Made by a program: the position numbers and the translations under genes. Positions 56,570-64,000 of a DNA stretch of 64,000 bases are shown here, one piece after another. Every line of letters begins with the position of its first letter. Position 1 is the stretch's first letter. The stretch is taken from positions 1,860,001 through 1,924,000 of the forward strand of contig CP006667.1 of assembly GCA_000471925.1 (NCBI GenBank), read 5' to 3'. Below the pieces are notes generated by a model, which was not told where the DNA came from, searched no databases, and was given only the letters and a program-made list of their open reading frames with translations. Source of the stretch: Ralstonia pickettii DTP0602 (GTDB lineage Bacteria > Pseudomonadota > Gammaproteobacteria > Burkholderiales > Burkholderiaceae).

Positions 56570-57186
56570 ATGAACTTTGAACTGGCCGAAGAACACCGGA
56601 TGCTCAAGGAACTGTTCGCGCGCTTTGTGCGCGAACAGTTGATCCCGCTGGAACCTGCCGTGCTGGCGCGCGAAGCCGAAGGCGGGCAGAGGACGCTGCT
56701 GCCGGAAGAGCATGCGAGGCTCGACGCGATGTCGCGTGAACTGGGCCTGTGGGGCCTGGATGCCCCCACCGGGATGGGCGGCGCCGACCTGCCGACGGTG
56801 GCAATGGTGGGCGTCCACGAAGAACTGGGCAAGACCATCACGCCCTACGAACTGCCGCCCGACTCGCCCAACCTGCGCATGCTGATGTTGACCGCCAGCG
56901 AGGCCCAGCGTGAGCGCTATCTGGCGCCGTACGCGCGCGGCGAGACCGCCGCATCGACGCGGGCGATGAAGCACGCACGCAGGTATCGATGATCAAGGTG
57001 TTCGCCACCGAAATGGCCTGGGACGTGATCGACCATGCCATGCAGACCTTTGGTGCGATGGGCATGACCAAGGAGCTGCCGCTGCAGCAGATGGCCAACG
57101 AGACGCGCCTGATGCGCATCTACGAAGGGCCCAGCGAAGTGCACCGCTGGGTGATTGCACGCGACCTGCTCGGCCTGCGCCGTTAA
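56570..57186 (+). pseudogene. Acyl-CoA dehydrogenase with large internal deletion
   Basis: The start MNFELAEEHRMLKELFARFV to TASEAQRERYLAPYARGE is the N-terminal domain. After a shift, SMIKVFATEMAWDVIDHAMQ and RIYEGPSEVHRWVIARDLLG give the C-terminal end. About 180-200 residues of the middle, with the FAD and acyl-CoA sites, are missing. The former operon CaiB-acyl-CoA dehydrogenase-Bug is recognisable, but only the last gene is whole. Confidence 0.85.
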
Positions 57187-57248
57187 GTCATCTTTGATCC
57201 CTTGCACCGGCGGGAACACGCCGGGCTTTCCACTTTCAGGAGACAATC

Positions 57249-58253
57249 ATGCAACAGGCTTTCCGTTCCCGCCGCCGCTTCCTTGGATTGGCCGCGGCCG
57301 CGCTGGCGGCCATCGGCGCGGCTACGCCGCTGGCGACGCCCGCCGCCGAATCTGCCGATGCTTTTCCCGCCCGCCCGATACGGTTCATCGTACCCTTCCC
57401 TTCCGGCAGCGGCACCGATACCACCGCGCGTATGTTCGCCAAGAAGATCGGCGAGCTGACCGGCCAAGGCGTGGTAGTCGAGAACAAGCCCGGCGGCAAC
57501 GGCTTTATCGGCGTGCGGACCGCGCTGAACGCGCCGCCTGACGGCTATACGGTTTTTATCGGCAGCAATTCCACGCTGTCGACCAACGCCGCCACCTTTC
57601 GCAAGCTGCCGTATGACCCGTTGACGGACTTCGCGCCAATCTCGCTGCTGTCGCGCGGGCCCTGCGTGATCATCGTGCCGGCCAACTCGCCCTACCGCAC
57701 GCTGTCGGAGCTGCTGGAAGACGCCCGTAAGCGCCCCGGCGCGCTCAACTACGGCTCTGGCTCGATCTCCTACACGATCTACTCGGAGTGGCTCAACGAG
57801 CTGGCCCGCACCAAGACCACCGCCGTGCCGTACAAGGGCGCGGGCGATGTCATCAACGGCGTGATGGCGGCCAATGTCGACTTCGCCGTGGTGGACGCCA
57901 GCGGCGCCATCGAACTGGTCCGTGGCGGCAAGCTCCGCGCGCTGGCCTTCACCGCGCCGCAGCGCTCGCCGCTGCTGCCGGACGTGCCCTCCATCGCCGA
58001 AGCCGGCCTGCCGGACTTCCTGGCCCACAATTGGGTGGCCGCGGCGGTCCCGGCAAAGACCCCGCCGGCGGTGGTGAAGCGGCTGCATGACCTGTTCGCG
58101 CAGGCCGGCAATGCCCCCGACGTGCGCGACTACTACACGCGCCTGTCGGCCGAGCTGATCCTGTCGTCGCCGGCCGAGATGCGGCAATACCAGAAAGACG
58201 AGATCCAGCGCTGGAAGCGGCTGGCGACGGTGGCAAAGATCCCGCTGCAGTAG
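57249..58253 (+). CDS. Tripartite tricarboxylate transporter substrate-binding protein (Bug family)
   Basis: A 334-residue periplasmic protein. The N terminus has a twin-arginine-like motif SRRRFLGLAAAALAAI, so export by Tat or Sec is possible, with cleavage near ATPAAESA. The mature part starts FPARPIRFIVPFPSGSGTDTTARMFA, with VVENKPGGNGFIG and DGYTVFIGSNS, all standard in Bug proteins. No membrane partners are encoded nearby, which is usual for this very large family in the Burkholderiales. It follows the broken acyl-CoA dehydrogenase by 62 bases. Confidence 0.92.
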   Translation: MQQAFRSRRRFLGLAAAALAAIGAATPLATPAAESADAFPARPIRFIVPFPSGSGTDTTARMFAKKIGELTGQGVVVENKPGGNGFIGVRTALNAPPDGYTVFIGSNSTLSTNAATFRKLPYDPLTDFAPISLLSRGPCVIIVPANSPYRTLSELLEDARKRPGALNYGSGSISYTIYSEWLNELARTKTTAVPYKGAGDVINGVMAANVDFAVVDASGAIELVRGGKLRALAFTAPQRSPLLPDVPSIAEAGLPDFLAHNWVAAAVPAKTPPAVVKRLHDLFAQAGNAPDVRDYYTRLSAELILSSPAEMRQYQKDEIQRWKRLATVAKIPLQ

Positions 58254-58320
58254 CAGTGCCCTGCACGGGTCGCACGAATGACGATCTTCAACACCAGGCG
58301 AAGCCGTTACACCGAAGTTT

Positions 58321-58340
58321 AAATGCAATTAATCGCCAAG
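58321..58340 (+). repeat. 20-bp direct repeat, right copy (possible attR)
   Basis: AAATGCAATTAATCGCCAAG, identical to 37961-37980 and in the same orientation, 20,360 bases apart. The flanking bases differ, so the identity is limited to the 20-mer, as expected for an attachment core rather than a long duplication. Confidence 0.7.
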
Positions 58341-58710
58341 TTTTACCTGCAACCGTCAATCGCTGGCTGGTATGAGGTCGCTCCCTCGGTATAGAAGGCA
58401 TTCAATCCCGTTTCGGATTATAATTTCACCATCATGAAATAACCTGTCAGCGCATGCGCCCTGGCTCGAGCAGGCAGTGGCCCATGCGGTTGAGGTAGGC
58501 AAGGACGCGGTGTGGGAACCGCATGCCTAGCCGGAATGCTGACATCGAGAGTGACATTGCAACGCCGGCCGTGGCCGTGTTGTGCTGGCAGCCAAAAGCA
58601 GTTCGGCAAACTAGTGGTAGCCCAGAAGGCTGCGCTCGGCCAGCGGCACACGAAGGCAAACAGGCTCTGAGTGCGTAAGCGAAGCCACGGGTTTTGCCAC
58701 GCTGTAGTGA
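58341..58710. other. Non-coding stretch right of the 20-bp repeat
   Basis: About 370 bases with a small palindrome TTTCA-CCATCA-TGAAA near 58426-58441 and no supported gene. The next reading frame begins only after a stop at 58708. Confidence 0.4.
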
Positions 58711-59091
58711 CCGCGGTACGGCTCGCAGATCAAGGACCTAGCCCTGCACATCGTCGTCAATGATCGTGCAAACCCCTTGTTCGTCATCGACGTCCTGAGC
58801 CTCAAAAAGGCTGTCGAGCGCGACAAGGTCAAGGTTCAGGTTCTGCAAGCGCAGAAGGCGCAGGCCCTGATCGCGGGGCTCATCAAGTCGGCGGATGATG
58901 AGGATCGCGCGAACGAGCGGGAAGGGCTGGTGGCGATCGCGGCGCCTAAGGCGGCCCCTCAGGCGCGAGAGTCGTTTGCCGATGAGTTCGTGAAGCTGGC
59001 GAAGCTCAGGAAGGACGGGGCGCTCTCTGAGCAGGAGTTCACGGAACTGAAGGCGGAGTTGATCCGCAGGGCGAAGCCTGCCACTGTGTAG
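58711..59091 (+). pseudogene. 5'-truncated protein with C-terminal SHOCT domain
   Basis: The open frame starts after a stop and reads RYGSQIKDLALHIVVNDRAN, then PLFVIDVLSLKKAVERDKVK, with no ATG or ribosome-binding site, so the N-terminal part has been cut off. The end SFADEFVKLAKLRKDGALSEQEFTELKAELI is a SHOCT (short C-terminal oligomerisation) domain. A TTG-start short form is conceivable. A hairpin terminator follows. Confidence 0.65.
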
Positions 59092-59112
59092 TCCCCGTCT
59101 CCGCCGTCCCTG

Positions 59113-59141
59113 ACGCCACCTTCGCGCTGGCGTTTCTCATT
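59113..59141 (+). terminator. Hairpin terminator after the SHOCT-domain gene
   Basis: ACGCCA and TGGCGT form a six-base stem around a nine-base loop, followed by a T-rich stretch TTCTCATTT. Its position 20 bases after the stop codon fits a moderate intrinsic terminator. Confidence 0.55.
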
Positions 59142-59289
59142 TGGGTTTGGGCAAACCCAGCGGCTTCCCTGGCCGCCGACGGAAAAAATGCTCGGGATAG
59201 GGTGTTCGCCATGCCGAACGTCAGGCAATCACGCTGACTATCTCCGCGGCGGCCCGGTCTCGGATTTGCTCAATGATGTCAGCGAACTG

Positions 59290-59394
59290 GGCGTTCACGG
59301 GGTGCCCATTGCATCAGGTTTTGTCGAGTCAGCCGTCAACCAAGTGGTCAGCGAGCGGTTCGTCAAACGGCAGCAGATGGACTGGCGGCCTCAT
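59290..59394 (+). pseudogene. ISKra4-like transposase C-terminal remnant
   Basis: GVPIASGFVESAVNQVVSER, followed by FVKRQQMDWRP, is a close match to the conserved C-terminal block of ISKra4-type transposases. Only about 35 residues remain before the 3' end of the Fic gene on the other strand. Confidence 0.75.
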
Positions 59395-59409
59395 TATGCA
59401 AACGCGCCG

Positions 59410-60984
59410 TTAAGGCAGCTCATTTGTTGGGGATCCGCCATCGAAATTCTTGAAGGCGGTTTTCAGAACACCGACCAGATCTGCCACGATCTCCGCATTT
59501 TCGAGAATAGGGAACTCCTTTCGGAGCTTGTTCGAGACTGCACCCTGGTTGTCCCTGACCGAGCGGATGATCCGATCGATATCGGCGTCAGGACCGTCGA
59601 TGATGTCCTTCACCATCCGCCGAGCGGTCGTCCACTCCTGCAGAATCCCGGCCTCCGTCCTCATCTCCTGCCTGATGGTCCTGTCGATGACATCGGCCAT
59701 ATACTCTACCTGCACAGTCAGGTCAGGGTAACGCCATGCCAGCAATGCCGCGTCGTACCCTGCGAACTCAAAGTTCGACTGGACGCCATCCGGATACAGC
59801 CGGCGGGTTGGCGCGAACTCACAGAGGTTGCCATACATGGCCATTAATGGCTTGGAGAAGCGTTCGAGGATGTGGTCGTAGCGCGCAATGTTCTGCGGTT
59901 TTTCAGTGATGACAGCCGAAATCGGTAGGATGAAGGGCCGCGGGACGGCGCCATCTCTTCGCAGGACGTCGTTGACGATGAAGCGGTGGATGCGGCCATT
60001 GCCGTCGGCCAGCGGGTGGATGAACACGAACGCGAACGCGGCGGTGCCGGCGCGAACCACAGATGATTGCCCGGTTGTGCGCTCCAGAAAGACCTCGAGC
60101 CCGCGCAGCATCTCTCGCAGCCGATCCCAATGGGGGGCGACATAGTGGACGATATGCTCAAACCGATGCGTTTCGCCGACGAATACGGGCGAGGCGCGCA
60201 GCCCAAAGCGGGAAATGGTACTGCGCTCGCTCACGATCTCTCGCTGCAACTCGGCTAGCGTGTCAGGGGACAGTAGCGCGGGGTATTCACCGATTCTGCG
60301 TTCCATGACTGCCGCGAATCGACGAATTCGGTCCATCTGATCCTGCTCGTGCTCGATCGCAAACGACGATTTGGATTCCTTGATAGTCAGCCAGACGGCA
60401 CTGCGCATCAATACGTTGCCCCCGAACTCCGCATTGAGCTCATCGAGCCGGGCCGCGCAGTCGTAATGCTGTGCCGCCCTGACTTCCGGGGTCCGCCGAA
60501 CCAGCGGGCAGAAATCTCGATTGCCGGGCAGGTTGTCTCGCACGCGCCAACGTGCATTTCGAGTTGGCGCCGTTGTGGCAAAGTAGGTCTCAGGGTCGAT
60601 CGCGTCGACGTAGTTGCCCCCGGTCACGGCCTCGACGCCGGCGATCTGCCGGCCGGTTAGCCACTCATACAGAAATCCAACCCGTCTGGCATACTGCCCG
60701 GTACGCTCACTATTCAGCCATGCTGCCAACTCCGCCTGTGGGAGCACATCAAAGAGTCGCGCCAGGAATTCGAGATGGACGCCCTCTTGTCGGAGTGCGT
60801 AAGTCAGGTGGGCCTGCAGCGTGGGCGCCTGGCGAGAACCAGCGGGGTAGGTCTCAAGCGTTCTGCCATCGGTTACCACGGAGCGCCGAGCAGCGCCGAT
60901 CTCGCTGGTGATCTGAAAATCCTGTACTGGGGTGACGTCATAGTGATCTGAGAGCCACTTATATCCCATCCATTCTGTCGTCAA
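59410..60984 (-). CDS. Fic-family protein (AMPylation-type), class II
   Basis: A 524-residue Fic protein. The catalytic motif HPLADGNGRIHR at 323-334 agrees with HPFx[D/E]GNGRxxR, so nucleotidyl transfer is expected. An inhibitory-helix motif S207-F-A-I-E211-H212 lies N-terminal to the core, as in class II Fic proteins, but the residue after the Glu is His instead of Gly/Asn. A C-terminal domain of about 150 residues follows, possibly a winged helix (SVRDNQGAVSNKLRKEFPIL). The gene stands alone next to transposase debris, without a visible antitoxin partner. The target is unknown. Confidence 0.9.
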   Translation of the reverse strand: MTTEWMGYKWLSDHYDVTPVQDFQITSEIGAARRSVVTDGRTLETYPAGSRQAPTLQAHLTYALRQEGVHLEFLARLFDVLPQAELAAWLNSERTGQYARRVGFLYEWLTGRQIAGVEAVTGGNYVDAIDPETYFATTAPTRNARWRVRDNLPGNRDFCPLVRRTPEVRAAQHYDCAARLDELNAEFGGNVLMRSAVWLTIKESKSSFAIEHEQDQMDRIRRFAAVMERRIGEYPALLSPDTLAELQREIVSERSTISRFGLRASPVFVGETHRFEHIVHYVAPHWDRLREMLRGLEVFLERTTGQSSVVRAGTAAFAFVFIHPLADGNGRIHRFIVNDVLRRDGAVPRPFILPISAVITEKPQNIARYDHILERFSKPLMAMYGNLCEFAPTRRLYPDGVQSNFEFAGYDAALLAWRYPDLTVQVEYMADVIDRTIRQEMRTEAGILQEWTTARRMVKDIIDGPDADIDRIIRSVRDNQGAVSNKLRKEFPILENAEIVADLVGVLKTAFKNFDGGSPTNELP

Positions 60985-61896
60985 GGTGTGCTCCAGTTGT
61001 TTAATCTGGCTGGCAGACGTTTAAAAATTCCACGAATTCTTGATTATCGTTTAAACGCCACTTCCCTGCTGCCATTTTTACCTTGTCCGTGGGGATTGAC
61101 GCCTAGCAGTGTCGCACGCCATCTGCTCGACCCGACCGGGGCACTCCCAGGAGCGCACCATGGTCTGGGCGACCCGCATTCGAGCAACGGGATGTCAATG
61201 ACCAGGCGGCAAGGGGCGTCGATCTCGAGCACGCCTTGCATATGATGGACGGGCTGGGTTTGACGATGCTGGTCTTTTCCAAGGCGCATGCGCCTTGGTT
61301 CGAAGAGGCTGTGCGGCCCATGCGTCCAAGACCGGCGAGCTGGCAGGGTGGGATTAGCCTCCTTTGCGAGACTGCCATCCTGGCATAGTGGTCAGCATCG
61401 GCATCAAAGTTGGGAGTCACCGATGTGCTAAGCCAGCCGGGTCTGACTTAGCAGAGGTGAGACAAAATGCTGCGTGGGTTACCGCGCCCGAAGAGCAGTC
61501 AGCCCCAGCACCAAAACCAGAGGGTTTCTGGATATGATCGCACGCCGGAAGGGGTGACAATCCATTGCTGGATGCAGCTGTCACTTCAATTGCTCCAGAA
61601 GCCGGAACAGACAGGCTAGCAGCTGACGTCGCGTGCTTAAAAGCCACGTTCTTTATTACTTCCATGAATATGTGTCAGTTCCGGCTTTATCCCGGCACGC
61701 CCCCTAATGGGTTCAGCACGCTGTGGTGGGCTGCTGCTGATCTGCAGGCTCTCGCGATGAAAAGCACCGTAGTTGACCAACGTATGCGCCTTGTTCCTGT
61801 GATACCTGGAGACTTTCTCCCGGTTCCGCATCTCTGAACCTGGCGGCGGTCAAAATCGAAAAACCCCTATTGATTGTGCTAGGAACACGCGCACAT
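60985..61896. other. Long non-coding stretch with an unidentified gene remnant
   Basis: About 900 bases. On the plus strand near 61180-61386 one frame reads EQRDVNDQAARGVDLEHALH, MMDGLGLTMLVFSKAHAPWF and EEAVRPMRPRPASW, then stops. It looks protein-like but has no start and I do not recognise it. The remainder shows no gene, and the last part should hold the LysR promoter. Confidence 0.4.
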
Positions 61897-62826
61897 ATGG
61901 AACTCAGACACCTGCGCTATTTCATCGCGGCGGCCGAAGAGGAGCACTTCGGCCGGGCGTCCGAACGGTTGCACGTTACCCGCCCCGCCATCTCCCAGAT
62001 CATCGCCGACCTAGAGGCCGAACTTGGCACCCTCCTGTTCGAGCGGCAGGCCCATCGCGTAACGCTGACTGCGGCGGGAAAGGCACTGTTGCCGCCGCTT
62101 CAGGCGATCATGGGCGACCTCAATCAGGCCATTGCGATGGCCAGGCGCGTGGGCGAGGGCAAGTCCGGCGCGCTGAACATCGGCTATGGCTCGCTCACGC
62201 TCATGCATCCGCTGTTTCGGACTGCCGTGAAGGCGTTCCATGAGCGCTGCCCCGACATCACGCTCTCGTTGCTCGAGATCCCGAGTTCGGAACAGCAGCG
62301 GGCGCTGGCCGAAGGCCGTATCCACGCCGGCTTCATGCATTTCCGTTCTCGTTCGCCGGCGCTGCGCGAGGTCAAGCAGGGGAATGCGCTTGCGCAAGAC
62401 GCAGCGGTGCTCGAGCGCCTCAAGATCCAGACGGAGGGTCTCGGCCTGGTCGTGCCACATGACCACCGCCTGGCCGGACGTCAGTCCGTTCCATTGGCCG
62501 AATTGTCCGAGGAGGCCTGGGTGGTGGTGCCCCAGTCGACCGTCAGCTTCGGCTACGGGCCCCTGTTCGCGCTGTGCCAGAAGGCCGGCTTTGAGCCGCG
62601 CATCGTGCAGGAAGTGACCTCCATTACGAGCTTGCTCAATCTGGTATCGGTGGGTGTCGGGATCGGCCTGTGCGTGACCGGGCCGGGGCTGGCGTTTCCT
62701 CCGAGCCTGTCCGTTCTGCGGATCGAAGGCATCAACTACCCGATCAACTTCGCGTTGAGCTGGGTCAAAGGGCGCATGGAGCCTGTTCTCGAGCGCTTTG
62801 TACAGACGGTGAAGGAACTGTTGTAA
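61897..62826 (+). CDS. LysR-family transcriptional regulator
   Basis: A 309-residue LysR regulator. The start MELRHLRYFIAAAEEEHFGR is canonical, and the helix-turn-helix (ASERLHVTRPAISQIIADLEAELGTLLFER) occupies residues about 18-47. The effector domain contains GALNIGYGSLTLMHPLFRTAV and GLVVPHDHRLAGRQSV. It resembles aromatic-responsive members. It is strongly similar over its whole length to the other LysR gene in this window, which faces it. No adjacent target operon is visible within the window. Confidence 0.93.
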   Translation: MELRHLRYFIAAAEEEHFGRASERLHVTRPAISQIIADLEAELGTLLFERQAHRVTLTAAGKALLPPLQAIMGDLNQAIAMARRVGEGKSGALNIGYGSLTLMHPLFRTAVKAFHERCPDITLSLLEIPSSEQQRALAEGRIHAGFMHFRSRSPALREVKQGNALAQDAAVLERLKIQTEGLGLVVPHDHRLAGRQSVPLAELSEEAWVVVPQSTVSFGYGPLFALCQKAGFEPRIVQEVTSITSLLNLVSVGVGIGLCVTGPGLAFPPSLSVLRIEGINYPINFALSWVKGRMEPVLERFVQTVKELL

Positions 62827-62907
62827 CGGGATCTCCCTCATTTTTCCCGGGCTGGGATAAGTGGCATGAACCGGCATTGGGGCGATGTGGATCTGTTCCG
62901 GTAGTCG

Positions 62908-63126
62908 TCAAGGGCCCATCGGCGATGGTGGGAACACGCACCAGGAGCCGTCGGCATGCCGGAAGAAGAACAGCGAGATCCCGCCGGAGGCACCGGCCAC
63001 GTCGACTTGGACACAACCGGTGCAATGGCTGGGCGGGCGTATGCGCGTCACGCGCGCGGGCGCCTTCGTGTCGAGGCCGACCCATTTCTCGAGCAGTCCC
63101 CGCAGGGTCGTTGATTCAGTCTTCAT
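62908..63126 (-). CDS. Small hypothetical protein with FFFRHxDGSWxVFPP ending
   Basis: A 72-residue protein: MKTESTTLRGLLEKWVGLDT at the N terminus, a Cys pair in SHCTGCVQVDVAGASG, and the ending ISLFFFRHADGSWCVFPP. I associate this layout with a family of small proteins found in several copies in Cupriavidus and Ralstonia genomes, function unknown. It overlaps the end of the second LysR gene by eleven bases on the same strand. Confidence 0.55.
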   Translation of the reverse strand: MKTESTTLRGLLEKWVGLDTKAPARVTRIRPPSHCTGCVQVDVAGASGGISLFFFRHADGSWCVFPPSPMGP

Positions 63127-64000
63127 TGCCAGCTGCGTTGAGATTAGCGGAGGGCGCGGAGAGTTCCTTGACGACCTCGATGAACTGCTGCAGAACGGGC
63201 TCGGTACGCCCCTTCAGCCAACTGAGTTGAAAGTTGGTCCGGTAATTGACGTCGGTAAGCCTGATGACGGTGAGGCCGGAGGGGTAGGTAAAGTCTTTCC
63301 CGAGCACAGCCAGGCCGATGCCGACCCCCACGGAGATCAGATTCATCTGCGAAGCAATGGAGTGGACTTCCTGGACGACCTGCGGCTGGAATCCAGCCTC
63401 CTGGCACAACGCGAACAGCGGACCGTAGCCGGGGCTGACGCTCGATCTCGGAACCACGACGAATCGCTCCCTGGCGAGCTGGCTCAGCGAGATGGCCCTT
63501 TTCTTCGCGAGCGGATGGTCGGTGGGCACCACGACGCCAAGGCCGCCAGTCTGGATCACGTAGCGTTCGAGCGAAGCTTCGCCTTCCGGCTGCGCACTGC
63601 CTCTTCGCTGCTTGCGGTGTCCGTCATCGGGGCAGAAATGCATGAAGCCCACCTGGATCTTTCCGTCGAGCACCGCCTTGACCTGGTCTGACGTCGGCAT
63701 TTCGACCAGCGTAAGCGCGACATTGGGGTGGTATTCGAGAAATCGCTTGATCGCGGCACGGAGCAAAGGGTGATAGAGGCTCAACGAGCCATAGCCGATG
63801 CACAGCTCCCCGACCTTGCCTTCGCCGACCTGTTTCGCCAGCGTTATCGCCTGGCTGAGGTCGCACATCATGCTCTGCAGCCTAGGCAGGAGCGCGAGGC
63901 CGGCGGCGGTTAGCTTTACCTTGTGAGCCTGGCGTTCGAACAGCTCGACCCCAAGTTCGTCCTCCAGGTCCGCGATGATCTGCGAGACGGCCGGACGGGT
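63116..64000 (-). CDS. LysR-family transcriptional regulator, 5' end outside window
   Basis: The visible 294 codons begin within the helix-turn-helix (TRPAVSQIIADLEDELGVEL, FERQAHKVKLTAAGLALLP) and run to VKELSAPSANLNAAGNED. About 30 N-terminal residues lie beyond the window edge. The effector domain (GELCIGYGSLSLYHPLLRAAI, GLGVVVPTDHPLAKKRAISLS, SVSPGYGPLFALCQEAGFQPQ) matches the other LysR protein segment by segment, so the two are paralogues in inverted orientation. Confidence 0.93.
   Translation of the reverse strand, partial: TRPAVSQIIADLEDELGVELFERQAHKVKLTAAGLALLPRLQSMMCDLSQAITLAKQVGEGKVGELCIGYGSLSLYHPLLRAAIKRFLEYHPNVALTLVEMPTSDQVKAVLDGKIQVGFMHFCPDDGHRKQRRGSAQPEGEASLERYVIQTGGLGVVVPTDHPLAKKRAISLSQLARERFVVVPRSSVSPGYGPLFALCQEAGFQPQVVQEVHSIASQMNLISVGVGIGLAVLGKDFTYPSGLTVIRLTDVNYRTNFQLSWLKGRTEPVLQQFIEVVKELSAPSANLNAAGNED

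Overview
The window is GC-rich DNA from a betaproteobacterium of the Burkholderiaceae, most likely Cupriavidus or a close Ralstonia relative. The main clues are the groES-groEL pair, Bug-type TctC-like binding proteins, a class III phaC remnant, P1B metal ATPases and several CIRCE/FNR-type regulatory sites. The genus is inferred from gene character; no database search was done. Much of the window is accessory or decaying DNA: many single-base frameshifts, gene fragments, two insertion sequences and pieces of a tyrosine recombinase. || Region 1 (1-12.2 kb) looks like a stress, energy and metal module. It holds a frameshifted PRPP synthetase-like gene, a TraR/DksA zinc-finger protein, a frameshifted nitroreductase, a kinase with an APH domain plus a P-loop domain, an LRAT-like cysteine protein, a P1B ATPase with a C-terminal hemerythrin domain, a universal stress protein, and an ABC ATPase/FtsX permease/HlyD adaptor operon. 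|| Region 2 (12.2-33.2 kb) is an accessory island for sulfur, copper and low oxygen. It contains a creatinase-like M24 protein, two Met-rich periplasmic proteins, a decayed and an intact archaeal-type S-adenosylmethionine synthetase, a BigR-type sulfur cluster (ArsR regulator, split YeeE/YedE transporter, Blh dioxygenase), and a second sulfur cluster (ArsR-rhodanese regulator, persulfide dioxygenase, MFS). It also has ftsH with a PPK2 remnant and a Cu+-ATPase operon with YHS proteins. FNR/ANR-like boxes lie upstream of several of these units. || Region 3 (33.8-37.5 kb) holds a DUF3622-type protein and the groES-groEL operon, with a sigma-32 promoter, a CIRCE operator and a strong terminator. 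|| Region 4 (38-58.3 kb) is bracketed by two identical 20-bp direct repeats, the left one abutting the stop codon of a decayed integrase. It contains fragments of phaC, acyl-CoA dehydrogenases, Bug and CaiB genes, an MFS-monooxygenase fusion, ilvE interrupted by an IS630-type element, a hemerythrin protein, and an apparently complete GntR-regulated catabolic operon. That operon encodes an acyl-CoA dehydrogenase, acyl-CoA ligase, D-2-hydroxyacid dehydrogenase, amidohydrolase, RraA-type aldolase and aminotransferase, plus a four-gene amino-acid ABC importer. A Bug-type binding protein follows. || Region 5 (58.3-64 kb) has a truncated SHOCT-domain protein, a transposase remnant, a Fic protein, and two closely similar LysR regulators in opposite orientation. 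The second runs off the window.
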